64,000 nt of DNA, taken from Spartobacteria bacterium AMD-G4 (lineage in GTDB: Bacteria > Verrucomicrobiota > Verrucomicrobiia > Chthoniobacterales > Terrimicrobiaceae). Position numbers and translations under genes: made by a program. Of this stretch, positions 1 to 9,661 are shown piece after piece. Within the stretch, counting starts at the first letter, position 1. Every line of letters begins with the position of its first letter. The notes below the pieces were generated by a model. That model was not told where the DNA came from. It saw only the letters and a program-made list of their open reading frames with translations, and made no database searches. The stretch is taken from NCBI GenBank assembly GCA_002290555.1, contig NEUK01000061.1, forward strand, positions 1 to 64,000, given 5' to 3'.

Positions 1-274
1 GACTCCTGTTTTTTTGTTAGTATTAACAATCTTGTGTTCTTGAAAGCACCAATCGACTCGGTGACAGGTCTTGCATCTCTGCGGGAGAACGCCGATGCCG
101 ATATCGGGCTAATTACACCCTTTGAGCGGCTGAGACTGAGGGATCCTTTGTTCTGTTTTTCTCGACGAGCACCACTCAAAAAGCCTTTTAACTTTCGACT
201 CCCCACCACCCACCGAACAAGCGGGTCCGGAAACAAGAAACCCAACGGCGATGCTCTTCCCAGGCAATGAGCCA

Positions 275-3200
275 ATGACACAAGCAAGCCGTTCTAAAAA
301 TATGTCCCAAGTTCACTTCAATCTCTATCGATCGGCCGGTCGCGCAGCTCGTTCTTTTGCGTTTGTAGGATGCTTAATTCTGTTGATCGTCGCAGCCCAA
401 GGGCAAGCCAGTGGGCAAATTCCCGTCATCACCAGCGCGGCGAGTGCGAACACGACAGTGGGAACGGCCTTTTCCTACCAGATCACGGCAAGCGGCAGCC
501 CCACACGCTACGGGGCTACCAGACTGCCGAGTGGATTGACCCTCAATGCTACGACTGGCCAAATTTCAGGGGTGCTGGCCGTTATCGACGGCGCCTACAA
601 TGCCACTGTGAGCGCGACCAACGCGGGAGGCACCGGCAGCCAGGCGTTGCAGATCAGCCTGGCGCCTGCGCGGCCAGTCATCACCAGCGCGGTCACCGCA
701 GCGGCAAGACAGGGCACCGCATTCACGTACAAAATAGCGGCCACCCATTTCCCTCGGACATTCAGCGCCACGGGCCTACCAAGTGGGCTGACAGTCAATG
801 CGACAAGTGGAGTCATTAGTGGAACGCCCTCTGCGGCGGGCAACGCCACAGTCACCCTCACAGCGAGCAATGGTGCGGGAGGGGGCACAAAATCCCTTGT
901 TATCGCCGTTCTCCCGCAGGCGCCAGTTATCTCCAGTGCAGCCAGCGCAAACACGACAGTGGGAGGCGCCTTTTCCTACCAGATCACAGCAAGCGGCAGC
1001 CCCACACGATACGGGGTCACCGGCCTCCCAAGCGGACTGACCCTCAATGCAACGACCGGCCAAATTTCAGGGGTGCTGGCCGTTATCGACGGCGCCTACA
1101 ATGCCACTGTGAGCGCGACCAACGCGGGAGGCACTGGCAGCCAGGCGTTGCTGATCACCGTCGCGCCGGCGCGGCCAGTCGTCACCAGTGCGGCCACTGC
1201 GGCAGCAAAACAGGGAACCGCATTCACCTACACAATAGCAGCCACCCATTTTCCCCGGACATTTAGTGCTACGGGTCTTCCAAGCGGCCTGACAGTCAAT
1301 GCCACAAGCGGAGTCATCAGCGGCACGCCTTCCACAGCTGGCAACGCCACAGTCACCCTCACAGCGAGCAATGGTGCGGGCGGAGGAACAAAATCCCTCC
1401 TTATCGCAGTCCTCCCGCAAGCGCCCGTCATCTCCAGCCCGGCCAGTGCGAACGCTGCGGTGGGAACGACCTTTGCCTACCAGATCACAGCAAGCGGCAG
1501 CCCCACACGATACGGGGTCACCGGCCTCCCAGGCGGACTGACCCTCAATGCAACGACCGGCCGAATTTCAGGGGCGCCAACCCTGATCGACGGCGCCTAC
1601 AATGCCACTATCAGCGCGACCAACGCGGGCGGCACCGGCAGCCAGGCATTGCGGATCAGCCTGGCGCCTGCACGGCCAGTCATCACCAGCGCGGTCACCG
1701 CAGCGGCAAGACAGGGCACCGCATTCACCTATAAAATAGGGGCCACCAATTTCCCCCGAACATTTAGCGCTACGGGCCTGCCAAGCGGCCTGACAGTGAA
1801 TGCCACAAGCGGAGTCATCAGCGGCACGCCTTCCACAGCTGGCAACGCGACCGTCACCCTCACAGCGAGCAATGGTGCGGGCGGAGGAACAAAATCCCTC
1901 ATTATCGCAGTCCTCCCGCAAGCGCCCGTCATTACAAGCGCGGCGAGTGCGAACGCTGCGGTGGGAACGGCCTTTTCTTACCAGATCACAGCAAGTGGCA
2001 GCCCCACACGATACGGGGTCACCTCCCTTCCAAGCGGACTGACCCTCAATGCAACGACCGGCCGAATTTCAGGGGCACCAACCGCCATCGACGGCGCCTA
2101 CAATGCCACTGTGAGCGCGACCAACGCGGGCGGCACTGGCAGCCAGGCGTTGCGGATCAGCCTGGCGCCTGCACGGCCAGTCATCACCAGTGCGGCCACT
2201 GCAGTGGCAAGACAGGGCACCGCATTCACCTATAAAATAGGGGCCACCAATTTCCCCCGAACATTTAGCGCCACGGGCCTGCCAGGCGGACTGACAGTCA
2301 ATGCCACAAGCGGAGTCATCAGCGGAACGCCCGCCACAGTAGGCAACGCGACCGTCACCCTCACAGCGAGCAATGGTGCCGGAGGGGGAACAAAATCCCT
2401 CGTTATTGCAGTCCTCCCGCAAGCGCCCGTCATCACAAGCGCGGCGAGTGCGAACGCTGCGGCGGGAACGGCCTTTTCCTACCAGATCACAGCAAGCGGC
2501 AACCCCACACGATACGGGGTCACCGGCCTGCCGAGTGGATTGACCCTTAACGCCACGACGGGAGTCATTAGCGGAGTTCCGAAGATTGCGGGAAATGCAA
2601 CGATGACGATTTCGGCAAGCCGTGTGGACGGTAGTGGAACGAAAGCCTTTGTCTTGCAAGTCGCAAAAGCGATTCATATCAACGCCTCAGAAATTCCTTC
2701 TGGAGTTCGCAATCAACTCTATGCGGGTCATACATTCACGGCAACTGTCGCCTCTGCGGGAAGACTTTATTGGATAGTGACAGACGGGTTCCTGCCATCT
2801 GGCATGACCCTCAACTTCTATGGCCTGCTCAGTGGCACGCCAACAAATGTGGGAAGATTCGCGTTTACGCTGTGCGCCTGCGATACGAGGGGCTATGCGG
2901 ACTACGTGGATGTTGTCTTGGAAGTGGAGGATACGAACACGGAATTCACCGTGGGCAGTGTGCTCTCGGCAATTCCAAGCGGAGGCGCCACGCAATCCGC
3001 AGGCAACACGACGTGTTCCTTTAATTACAACCCCAGCGGATCCACTTGGATTGCCGGAGTCTCGGAGGAGGATGTCTTCTTTGCCTCTATGAACAGCTCC
3101 AGCGGTTGGCGTCTGGGCCTCGGCAAGGGCGGACAAGTTTACTCGCTTCGGGGATCGTTTGGCGAAGCGATCCCGCCCCAACGCGCTGATGCCCCGTGGG

Positions 3201-4411
3201 TGGACGAGGCGTGGCAATTTGTTGCGACCAGTCTTGATTTGGTCAGCCCAGTCCACGAGTTTCAAAAGGCAGGCTATACTCAGCGTCGCCTTGGATATCC
3301 CATCGAATTTTTTATCCACCAATCGGGCATTTATCGGGGCGGCTTTACTGGAAATGACTTGGTTGGATCCCCTACCATGCCGTTTTACTCGCCGATCCTC
3401 AAAAAACACTGGAACCCAGCCACAAGGACGCTGTCACTCGTCAGTTGGTCTCAAATGGCCAGGAGTCCGAATGTGTGGAAATCTGGCATGTTGACCTACG
3501 CCTCCTACCGAGATCTCGGGAATGGCGCGATCGAGGTGACCAATTTTGTCACCAATTTCGGCGACCAAGACCTTACATTCATCAACACACCTTGGGGTGG
3601 CGCTCGACCGTCGACTTTTCCAGAAACCATTTTGTCCTTCTGGGCAGGCACCTGGCAAGTAGCCGCGCAGGGACCATATGGTTCAAACACGCCCATCTTT
3701 GCTCGCGACACGGGTGGCTGGCAGGCGTGGGTGAAAAATTCCACTCAAGAGCAAAGCGACTCGCTGGCTGTTGTTTTTGGAAATCGACCCCTGCCAGCTG
3801 TATCCGGTGAGGAGTGGATGAGTTTCCGGACTGTCCTGACCTATGGGTTGACTAATGTCGGCCGCGATTACGCGGTATCATCGATTCAAAACAATATCAG
3901 GCTTCAAGCTGGCCAATCCCTTGCCTGTCGTTGGCATCTGGTGGTCGGGCCTTTCGGGCAAACGAGAATCAAAGCATCCGACTTGGCACGCCATGCGGGA
4001 CTATGGATGCCGCAAATAGATGCCTCTGTGGTCACTCCGGTCTGGACAACGGCGGGAACCCCGTCCAGCACGGGAGAAGGAGCGGCGGATTTCTATCTCT
4101 ACGCGCAACCCATCCCCGGAACGGTGCCGGTCTTCGCCATGGAGGACACACGCACGGGTAGAATTTTTGCAACACTCGACCCCTATGAGCTTTGTCCCAC
4201 AGCGCCTCATCCCAATCCGTTGCCGACCTCCCACGGCCAATACGCGCTCTATCAAAACCGCGTCGTTCACTATCAATACAACAGCCCCGGGGCGGTTCGT
4301 GATTTGTTGGGCTACGCCTACCTTGTGGCCAGAGCCACAGGCGATAATGTGGAGGTTTCATTGCCCGGCGTCGGAGGCATGCCACTCAAAGTCTGGGCTC
4401 CAGCTCGCTAA
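275..4411 (+). CDS. Large secreted protein: signal peptide, about nine putative-Ig (He_PIG-like) domains, large uncharacterised C-terminal region
   Basis: Long ORF (track start 251; alternative ATGs at 275 and 302). Hydrophobic N-terminus (FAFVGCLILLIVAAQGQASG) then alternating 'PVITSAASAN..VGTAFSYQITASGSPTRYGVTGLPSGLTLNATTGQISG' and 'PVITSAVTAAARQGTAFTYKI..FSATGLPSGLTVNATSGVISGTP' modules typical of putative Ig domains. Confidence 0.85.
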   Translation: MTQASRSKNMSQVHFNLYRSAGRAARSFAFVGCLILLIVAAQGQASGQIPVITSAASANTTVGTAFSYQITASGSPTRYGATRLPSGLTLNATTGQISGVLAVIDGAYNATVSATNAGGTGSQALQISLAPARPVITSAVTAAARQGTAFTYKIAATHFPRTFSATGLPSGLTVNATSGVISGTPSAAGNATVTLTASNGAGGGTKSLVIAVLPQAPVISSAASANTTVGGAFSYQITASGSPTRYGVTGLPSGLTLNATTGQISGVLAVIDGAYNATVSATNAGGTGSQALLITVAPARPVVTSAATAAAKQGTAFTYTIAATHFPRTFSATGLPSGLTVNATSGVISGTPSTAGNATVTLTASNGAGGGTKSLLIAVLPQAPVISSPASANAAVGTTFAYQITASGSPTRYGVTGLPGGLTLNATTGRISGAPTLIDGAYNATISATNAGGTGSQALRISLAPARPVITSAVTAAARQGTAFTYKIGATNFPRTFSATGLPSGLTVNATSGVISGTPSTAGNATVTLTASNGAGGGTKSLIIAVLPQAPVITSAASANAAVGTAFSYQITASGSPTRYGVTSLPSGLTLNATTGRISGAPTAIDGAYNATVSATNAGGTGSQALRISLAPARPVITSAATAVARQGTAFTYKIGATNFPRTFSATGLPGGLTVNATSGVISGTPATVGNATVTLTASNGAGGGTKSLVIAVLPQAPVITSAASANAAAGTAFSYQITASGNPTRYGVTGLPSGLTLNATTGVISGVPKIAGNATMTISASRVDGSGTKAFVLQVAKAIHINASEIPSGVRNQLYAGHTFTATVASAGRLYWIVTDGFLPSGMTLNFYGLLSGTPTNVGRFAFTLCACDTRGYADYVDVVLEVEDTNTEFTVGSVLSAIPSGGATQSAGNTTCSFNYNPSGSTWIAGVSEEDVFFASMNSSSGWRLGLGKGGQVYSLRGSFGEAIPPQRADAPWVDEAWQFVATSLDLVSPVHEFQKAGYTQRRLGYPIEFFIHQSGIYRGGFTGNDLVGSPTMPFYSPILKKHWNPATRTLSLVSWSQMARSPNVWKSGMLTYASYRDLGNGAIEVTNFVTNFGDQDLTFINTPWGGARPSTFPETILSFWAGTWQVAAQGPYGSNTPIFARDTGGWQAWVKNSTQEQSDSLAVVFGNRPLPAVSGEEWMSFRTVLTYGLTNVGRDYAVSSIQNNIRLQAGQSLACRWHLVVGPFGQTRIKASDLARHAGLWMPQIDASVVTPVWTTAGTPSSTGEGAADFYLYAQPIPGTVPVFAMEDTRTGRIFATLDPYELCPTAPHPNPLPTSHGQYALYQNRVVHYQYNSPGAVRDLLGYAYLVARATGDNVEVSLPGVGGMPLKVWAPAR
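422..2680 (+). repeat. In-frame tandem 501-bp repeat (two Ig-like modules per unit, about 4.5 copies)
   Basis: Unit starts at 422 and 923 checked directly (difference 501). Antisense ORF pairs 1067/1568 and 1299/1800 repeat the same 501-nt offset. Long near-identical stretches between copies. Confidence 0.9.
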
Positions 4412-4557
4412 GGGAACTGAATTTTTGGGCCCCTGAAATGTAGCGCTGGTGTCTTGCTTTTCGAATAAAGCTTCCTACGCGTGGCCCCACGCGCCGGTGG
4501 GCATGCTACAAGGCAGAGGGGCTGCGAGCAAACGGATCTGCCGTGGGGCGGATCATC

Positions 4558-5850
4558 TCAAGCCCCGAAGACCAAACGGCAAATAATAACAGAGGCCGTG
4601 ACGCCAGCGAGATCTGCAATGAGGCCGGCTGGGACGGCGTGTCTTGTGCGGCGGATGGCGACAGAGCCGAAGTAAACGGCGATGACATAGAATGTGGTCT
4701 CGGTGCTTCCCATCACGGAGGCTCCCATGCGTGCAATGAGGCTGTCCGGCCCGTGAGCTTGCACAAGCTCAGCAAATAGGCCGTTTGCGCCGCTTCCGCT
4801 CAGTGGGCGCATGAGCACAAGGGGAAGGAGTTCTGACGGAAAATGGAGCGCGTCGAGGGCGGAACCAAGAAAACGGGTGATGATGTCGATGCCTCCCGCG
4901 GCTCGGAACATCGCCACCGAGGCAATGATAGCTACGAGGTAGGGGATAATGCGGATGGAAACTTGAAATCCCTCTTTGGCTCCTTCGACAAATTCCTCAT
5001 AGACCTTCACACGGCTGAGTGCGCCGTAGAGAGGGAAGAAGGCAATCAGGAAGGGAATGGCCAGATAGGAGACGGCTTCCACGAGATTGACCAGGGTGCT
5101 CCGCGCGGCGCTTTGAGTCTGCATGAATTGCCAGCCAAAGATCAGGAAGCATGCGGCGAACGCCAGCAGGATGAGTGTGCCCCACCACTTTGGCTTTTCA
5201 AAAGACTCCGGATTTTCCTCCGCACTCTGTTCCATTGGCCTGTCCGATTTTTCCACCTTGGGCAAAGCAAACAGAGGCAGACGCTCGAAAGTCTTTACCG
5301 CCAGAATTCCCGCAATGGTCGAGCAGCAGGTGGCGAAAAACGCCGTTCCGATAATGGCTGTGGGATTTTTTGAGCCCGCCGCCGCGAGGATCGCCACGGT
5401 CGTGGCGGGAATGAGCTGAATCGAGCTCGTGTTGATCGCCAGAAAAGTGCACATGGCATTCGTTGCAGTGCCGGGGCGTGGATTCAGCTTTTCAAGATCC
5501 TGCATGGCGCGTAGGCCGAGCGGAGTCGCGGCGTTGCTGAGACCAAGCATGTTTGCGGCCATGTTCATAACCATCGATCCCATGGCGGGGTGACTTGCCG
5601 GCACATCGGGAAAAAGCCAGCGCAGAAGCGGGCGCAGCGCTCGAGCCAGAATGTTAACAAGGCCCGACTTCTCCGCGATTTTCATAAGCCCCAACCAGAG
5701 AGCCATCACGCCCGCAAGCGGCAACGCAATTGTCATCACCGACGTTTTGCATGCTTCAAAAGCCGCTCCAGTGACTTCCTGCAGCTTGCCCTCAAAGCCT
5801 CCGAGCAGCACCGCCAGCAAAACCAGGCCCAGCCAGATGTAATTCAGCAT
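4558..5850 (-). CDS. SpmA/SpmB-like fused nucleoside-recognition (Gate) domain membrane protein
   Basis: 'GSMVMNMAANMLGLSNAATPLGLRAMQDLEKLNP' and 'AGGIDIITRFLGSALDALHFPSELLPLVLMRPLSGSGANG' resemble SpmA and SpmB halves in one ORF. Confidence 0.8.
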   Translation of the reverse strand: MLNYIWLGLVLLAVLLGGFEGKLQEVTGAAFEACKTSVMTIALPLAGVMALWLGLMKIAEKSGLVNILARALRPLLRWLFPDVPASHPAMGSMVMNMAANMLGLSNAATPLGLRAMQDLEKLNPRPGTATNAMCTFLAINTSSIQLIPATTVAILAAAGSKNPTAIIGTAFFATCCSTIAGILAVKTFERLPLFALPKVEKSDRPMEQSAEENPESFEKPKWWGTLILLAFAACFLIFGWQFMQTQSAARSTLVNLVEAVSYLAIPFLIAFFPLYGALSRVKVYEEFVEGAKEGFQVSIRIIPYLVAIIASVAMFRAAGGIDIITRFLGSALDALHFPSELLPLVLMRPLSGSGANGLFAELVQAHGPDSLIARMGASVMGSTETTFYVIAVYFGSVAIRRTRHAVPAGLIADLAGVTASVIICRLVFGA

Positions 5851-5962
5851 GCCGCGAAGGGTGCCTTAAAACGGCGCTCCCGGGAAAGGGGGAAATTATC
5901 TGTTTGAAATGCCGGTTCACCACTTAGTGATCCTTGAGTCATTTGAATCTGCGAGGGCGGCT

Positions 5963-6496
5963 TCAAACCCAGCCGAGCCAGCCGACGAGCGCGGCGCCGC
6001 CAACGATGAGGATGGGGTTGGTTTTTGTGGTCGTGCAGAGGAGAGTACAGGCGCCGGTAAGAACCCAGGCCCGCGAGTCGTGGTCGGCGGATTTGCTCAT
6101 GACCCAGCCGCTGGCAAGAACGAGGCCAACGGTGAGCGGAGCAAAACCGCGCTCGATGGCGGAGCGGAGGGGCGAATCCGCCGATCGGCTCCAGAGGCGG
6201 CTCACGAGATAGACGAGGATGCCCGCCGGCAAAATCATGGCCACAGTGGCGAGCACGGCTCCGGTGATGCCAGCAGCCTTGTAGCCGATGAGAGTGACCA
6301 GCAGGATGCTGGGCCCTGGCGCAGCCTGTGAGATGGCAAAGAGGTCGGCGAATTGATTTCCGTTCATCCAAGAATAGCTTTCCACCGCCTTGCGGTGCAT
6401 TTCGGGGATGACGGTATTGCCACCTCCGATGGAAAGAAGCGACAGCGAGCTGAAGAGGATCAGGACATGGAAAAGGTTCGTGCCTTCGTCTTTCAT
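5963..6496 (-). CDS. Chromate transporter (ChrA half)
   Basis: 'LFSSLSLLSIGGGNTVIPEMHRKAV...FADLFAISQAAPGPSILLVTLIGYKAAG' ChrA motif. Start set at MKDEGTNLF, overlapping the upstream ORF end (ATGA). Confidence 0.85.
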   Translation of the reverse strand: MKDEGTNLFHVLILFSSLSLLSIGGGNTVIPEMHRKAVESYSWMNGNQFADLFAISQAAPGPSILLVTLIGYKAAGITGAVLATVAMILPAGILVYLVSRLWSRSADSPLRSAIERGFAPLTVGLVLASGWVMSKSADHDSRAWVLTGACTLLCTTTKTNPILIVGGAALVGWLGWV

Positions 6497-7050
6497 TTGG
6501 CTTTGGTTTTTGGCCAAGCCCAGAGGAGAGCCAGCGGAGCAGTGAGTGACAGCACACCGAAAAGTGGCCAGCGGAGAACGCCGTTAAGAAAAAAGGTGGC
6601 GGCAAAGAGAATCCAAGGAACAGCGCCCAGAAGGCACTTGCTTCCCGTTTTGAAGGCCATCGAGAGCGTGAGGGCGATGGCTCCGGCTGCTGCGCCTTTA
6701 AGCGCGTCCTGGAGAGCGGGAACATGGCTGTATTGGAAATAAGCGGCCCCAAGCAGAAGGATGAGAACAGCCGGTAAAAAAGTGAGGCCAAAGACAGCTG
6801 CAACGGCACCCGGCAGGCCAAGAAATTTCGCCCCGACAAAAATGGCGACATTCACCTGATTCGCCCCGGGCAGAATCCGGCACATGGTGAGAATGCTCAA
6901 GAATTCCTGATCGCTCATCCACTTCTTTTCCACCACCACGACCTCGCGCGACCAAGCGGAGAGGCCGCCGCCGAAGGATGCCAGCGAGATGTGGTTGAAA
7001 GTGATCGCCAGCTCCGCGAGAGAGGGCTTTGCCGACGCAACCTCACTCAT
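6493..7050 (-). CDS. Chromate transporter (ChrA half)
   Basis: 'FNHISLASFGGGLSAWSREVVVEKKWMSDQEFLSILTMCRILPGANQVNVAIFVGAKFLG'. Start moved to MSEVASAKPS (7050). Confidence 0.85.
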   Translation of the reverse strand: MSEVASAKPSLAELAITFNHISLASFGGGLSAWSREVVVVEKKWMSDQEFLSILTMCRILPGANQVNVAIFVGAKFLGLPGAVAAVFGLTFLPAVLILLLGAAYFQYSHVPALQDALKGAAAGAIALTLSMAFKTGSKCLLGAVPWILFAATFFLNGVLRWPLFGVLSLTAPLALLWAWPKTKAK

Positions 7051-8017
7051 GGTGCAGCTCGGGGTCGTGGGGGAAGTCGTCCTCGTGATGCTGCGAGGGG
7101 TCCAGCGGATCCGGCGCGTCGTAGTGGTGCGACTCCTCCCAGTCGGAGTGGAAGACATCGATCAAACGGGCCACGACATCCTGTTGGTCGAGGGTGACTC
7201 CGAGTTCACGGCGAAGATCAAAGGCAGAGCGGTCGAGGTTCATCGATCCCAGAAGGGCGCGCTTGCCGTCGGCTATGAGGAGCTTGGCATGCACACGGAG
7301 TTTTTTCTGTTTGTGAATCTTTGCCCCGGCACGGTGCATGACGCGCAACGAGGCGAATGTGTCGAGGATGTCGCACTCGCTAATGCCGTGGCGTCCCCCG
7401 CAGAGAATGTGCACTTTGACCCCGCGTGAGGCGGCGTCCACGATACGGTCCAACACAGCCGCATCGACAAATTTCGGGTGCTGCACGAGGAGGGATTCCT
7501 TGGCGGAGTCGATGAATCTGGCCACGGCGAGGCGGGAACCTTTGTTGCTCCAGACGAGGCCGGTATCCGCTGAAGGTGACCATGCGGTTCTGTTCCAATC
7601 GGCATCAAAGCACTCGGTGATCTGCGCGGCTTGGTTGGCGTTCTCGAAAACGAGTCCGTAGTCCCTCGTGCGCGTAAAATACTTTTCGCAAAGATTGTAG
7701 GTGGCAACCATGGCCCGCGATCCATCGGCGACCATGGATTTTTCGTGTGTCACATAGAAATCCGGATTCGACCAACGCACAGCAAGGCCGGCCTTTTCCA
7801 AGGCGGTGAATGTTTCGTCATTCGCCCGGTCGCCGCCGGACCTCTTGGCGTTCAACATGACCCTCACAGCCACCCCCGAGCGTTTTGACTCCAGAATGGC
7901 TTCGAGAATTTCGGGATGCGTAAAGGTGAATTGTTTAAGAATGAGACTCGTCCGTGCCGAGCGGATAAAATCGATGACGGGAGTCGCGCCGTCGTCTGGT
8001 TGAACGATTAATTTCAT
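7043..8017 (-). CDS. Phospholipase D-like (HKD) domain protein
   Basis: Two HxKxxxxD motifs: 'THEKSMVADGSRAMVATYNL' and 'VHAKLLIADGKRALLGSMNLDRSAF'. Start set at MKLIVQPDDG. Confidence 0.85.
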   Translation of the reverse strand: MKLIVQPDDGATPVIDFIRSARTSLILKQFTFTHPEILEAILESKRSGVAVRVMLNAKRSGGDRANDETFTALEKAGLAVRWSNPDFYVTHEKSMVADGSRAMVATYNLCEKYFTRTRDYGLVFENANQAAQITECFDADWNRTAWSPSADTGLVWSNKGSRLAVARFIDSAKESLLVQHPKFVDAAVLDRIVDAASRGVKVHILCGGRHGISECDILDTFASLRVMHRAGAKIHKQKKLRVHAKLLIADGKRALLGSMNLDRSAFDLRRELGVTLDQQDVVARLIDVFHSDWEESHHYDAPDPLDPSQHHEDDFPHDPELHHE

Positions 8018-8160
8018 TTTTTTGGGGCCCTGCTGAACTTGGTTGCAGGCCTGATATTGGAGGTTTCGAGCGGCCTCTTGAAGCAAAAGTTGCTCCATTC
8101 ACCGCCCAGGGGGATTGATTGTGTTTGGAATCGCCTCCGGTGTCCTGCCAAGCTGCAAAA

Positions 8161-8595
8161 ATGAGCAAGAAATCCGTTAACGAAAAACCCTCAAAGTCCC
8201 TTCGCCTTCTCGGCAGCGCCTCCTCACTTCCGCAAGTGCCATCTGTGGAAATATTGGAGACCTTTCCAAACAGCCACCCCGCCCGCGGCTATGTCGTGCG
8301 GGTGGACACGGAAGATTTTTCCTCACTCTGTCCTGTAACCGGGCAACCGGATTACGCCGAGATCGTCATCGAGTATGTGCCCGCCGCGCGCTGCGTGGAA
8401 ACGAAGTCTCTTAAATACTACCTCGCCTCATTCCGAAACACGCCTTCGTTCAACGAACAAATTGTGAACCGAATCCTGGATGACCTCGTCGCTGTCTGTG
8501 CGCCAGAGAGCATGACAGTGTGCGGCGCCTTCGCCGCACGCGGTGGCTTGGCTTTGACAGTTACCGCAACGCACACGGCAAAAAAACGCAAGTGA
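8161..8595 (+). CDS. queF: NADPH-dependent 7-cyano-7-deazaguanine reductase (QueF)
   Basis: 'FSSLCPVTGQPDYAEIVIEYVPAARCVETKSLKYYLASFRNTPSFNEQIVNRILDDL' diagnostic of QueF. ATG at 8161. Confidence 0.93.
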   Translation: MSKKSVNEKPSKSLRLLGSASSLPQVPSVEILETFPNSHPARGYVVRVDTEDFSSLCPVTGQPDYAEIVIEYVPAARCVETKSLKYYLASFRNTPSFNEQIVNRILDDLVAVCAPESMTVCGAFAARGGLALTVTATHTAKKRK

Positions 8596-8614
8596 GCCGA
8601 CGCCGGCAAGCGGC

Positions 8615-9661
8615 CTATTTTTTGTAGAAGGAAATGGCCGTCACCAGATCGACGGCGCGTTGCAGTACGGTGTCGCGCAGGGGTTCAGTTGCCTCATCGG
8701 CCTCCGGGGCTGCTGAGATTTCTGGGTTTGTGTTGGCAACCAACGCAGCCTCGTTCATTCGGGGGCGTTCGGTGTCGAAGACAAACTGGCTCACTCCTTT
8801 TTCCTTGGTCAGCTCAAAAATTTTCTTCTGTGTTTCGGTGGGAAGGCTGATTTCGATGTCCGGCTCCACTCCAATAGGAAATATTGGTCCTGACTCGGGA
8901 AGCGAGACGCGGGAGACGGCCAGTCGGATCGTTTTGCCTCCCCCGAGGGGAAAGTCCGAGGACTCCACCGCACCGCCGGCGGTCTTGGTTCCTACGATCA
9001 TTCCGTTTGAATGAGCGCGCAGCGTGGCAGCAAGAGCCTCGGCCGCTCCCGATGTGTTGGCATCCGCCAGCACCACAAGGATACCATGGAAAACGGCATC
9101 GCGGTCGGCGGTCAGGATGCGTTCCTGTTTGGCATTGGGCTTTTCGATGGTGAAAAGGATGATTCCTTTAGGGCAAAATCGACGGGCGAAATCTGCTGCG
9201 ATGTCAAATTCCGCTCCGCCCGGTATGCCTCGGAGGTCGAGGATCACTGCAGGAATGGATTTCTCAGCAAAGTTGCCGAGGGCCGAATCTGTCTGCTCGA
9301 GTGCCGCGGCATCCATCGCTCCTGGCCGAACATAACCGATGCGACCGTCAAGAATCTCGGCCAGAAAGGGAATGGCCTGTGAAGTGGCATGGCCTTGTTG
9401 ATTCAAATCCGCCCCGGCTCCGAGGCGAAGGAGGAGGCCCTCCAAAAGAGCGCGCTGGCGGGAAGCTTCATCGAGCGACTCCGGGGAAAGGTAATTGGTG
9501 CTTAAGGCGTCGATGGCCTTTTGAATTTGCGACTCATCCAAGGCATCGACGGCCTCCCTTAGAGTGGGGAGTGGCGTGGGAGAGGGCGTGGGGGCCGGCG
9601 CTTCTTCCGCCCAAGCTGTCGCTGCAATGCAGGCGGAGAGAACCAGGAAGAAAAGTTTCAT
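8615..9661 (-). CDS. S41 family peptidase, probably secreted
   Basis: Signal peptide MKLFFLVLSACIAATAWAEE; 'VVLADANTSGAAEALAATLRAHSNGMIVGTKTAGGAV' fits the Ser/Lys motif of tail-specific proteases. Confidence 0.8.
   Translation of the reverse strand: MKLFFLVLSACIAATAWAEEAPAPTPSPTPLPTLREAVDALDESQIQKAIDALSTNYLSPESLDEASRQRALLEGLLLRLGAGADLNQQGHATSQAIPFLAEILDGRIGYVRPGAMDAAALEQTDSALGNFAEKSIPAVILDLRGIPGGAEFDIAADFARRFCPKGIILFTIEKPNAKQERILTADRDAVFHGILVVLADANTSGAAEALAATLRAHSNGMIVGTKTAGGAVESSDFPLGGGKTIRLAVSRVSLPESGPIFPIGVEPDIEISLPTETQKKIFELTKEKGVSQFVFDTERPRMNEAALVANTNPEISAAPEADEATEPLRDTVLQRAVDLVTAISFYKK

Noticed and set aside
595-2677. Many long antisense ORFs across the Ig repeats (e.g. 2069..2677 -, 1067..1420 -)
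   Set aside because: They recur with the 501-bp period and have Cys/Arg-rich implausible composition; shadow ORFs of the repeated sense gene.
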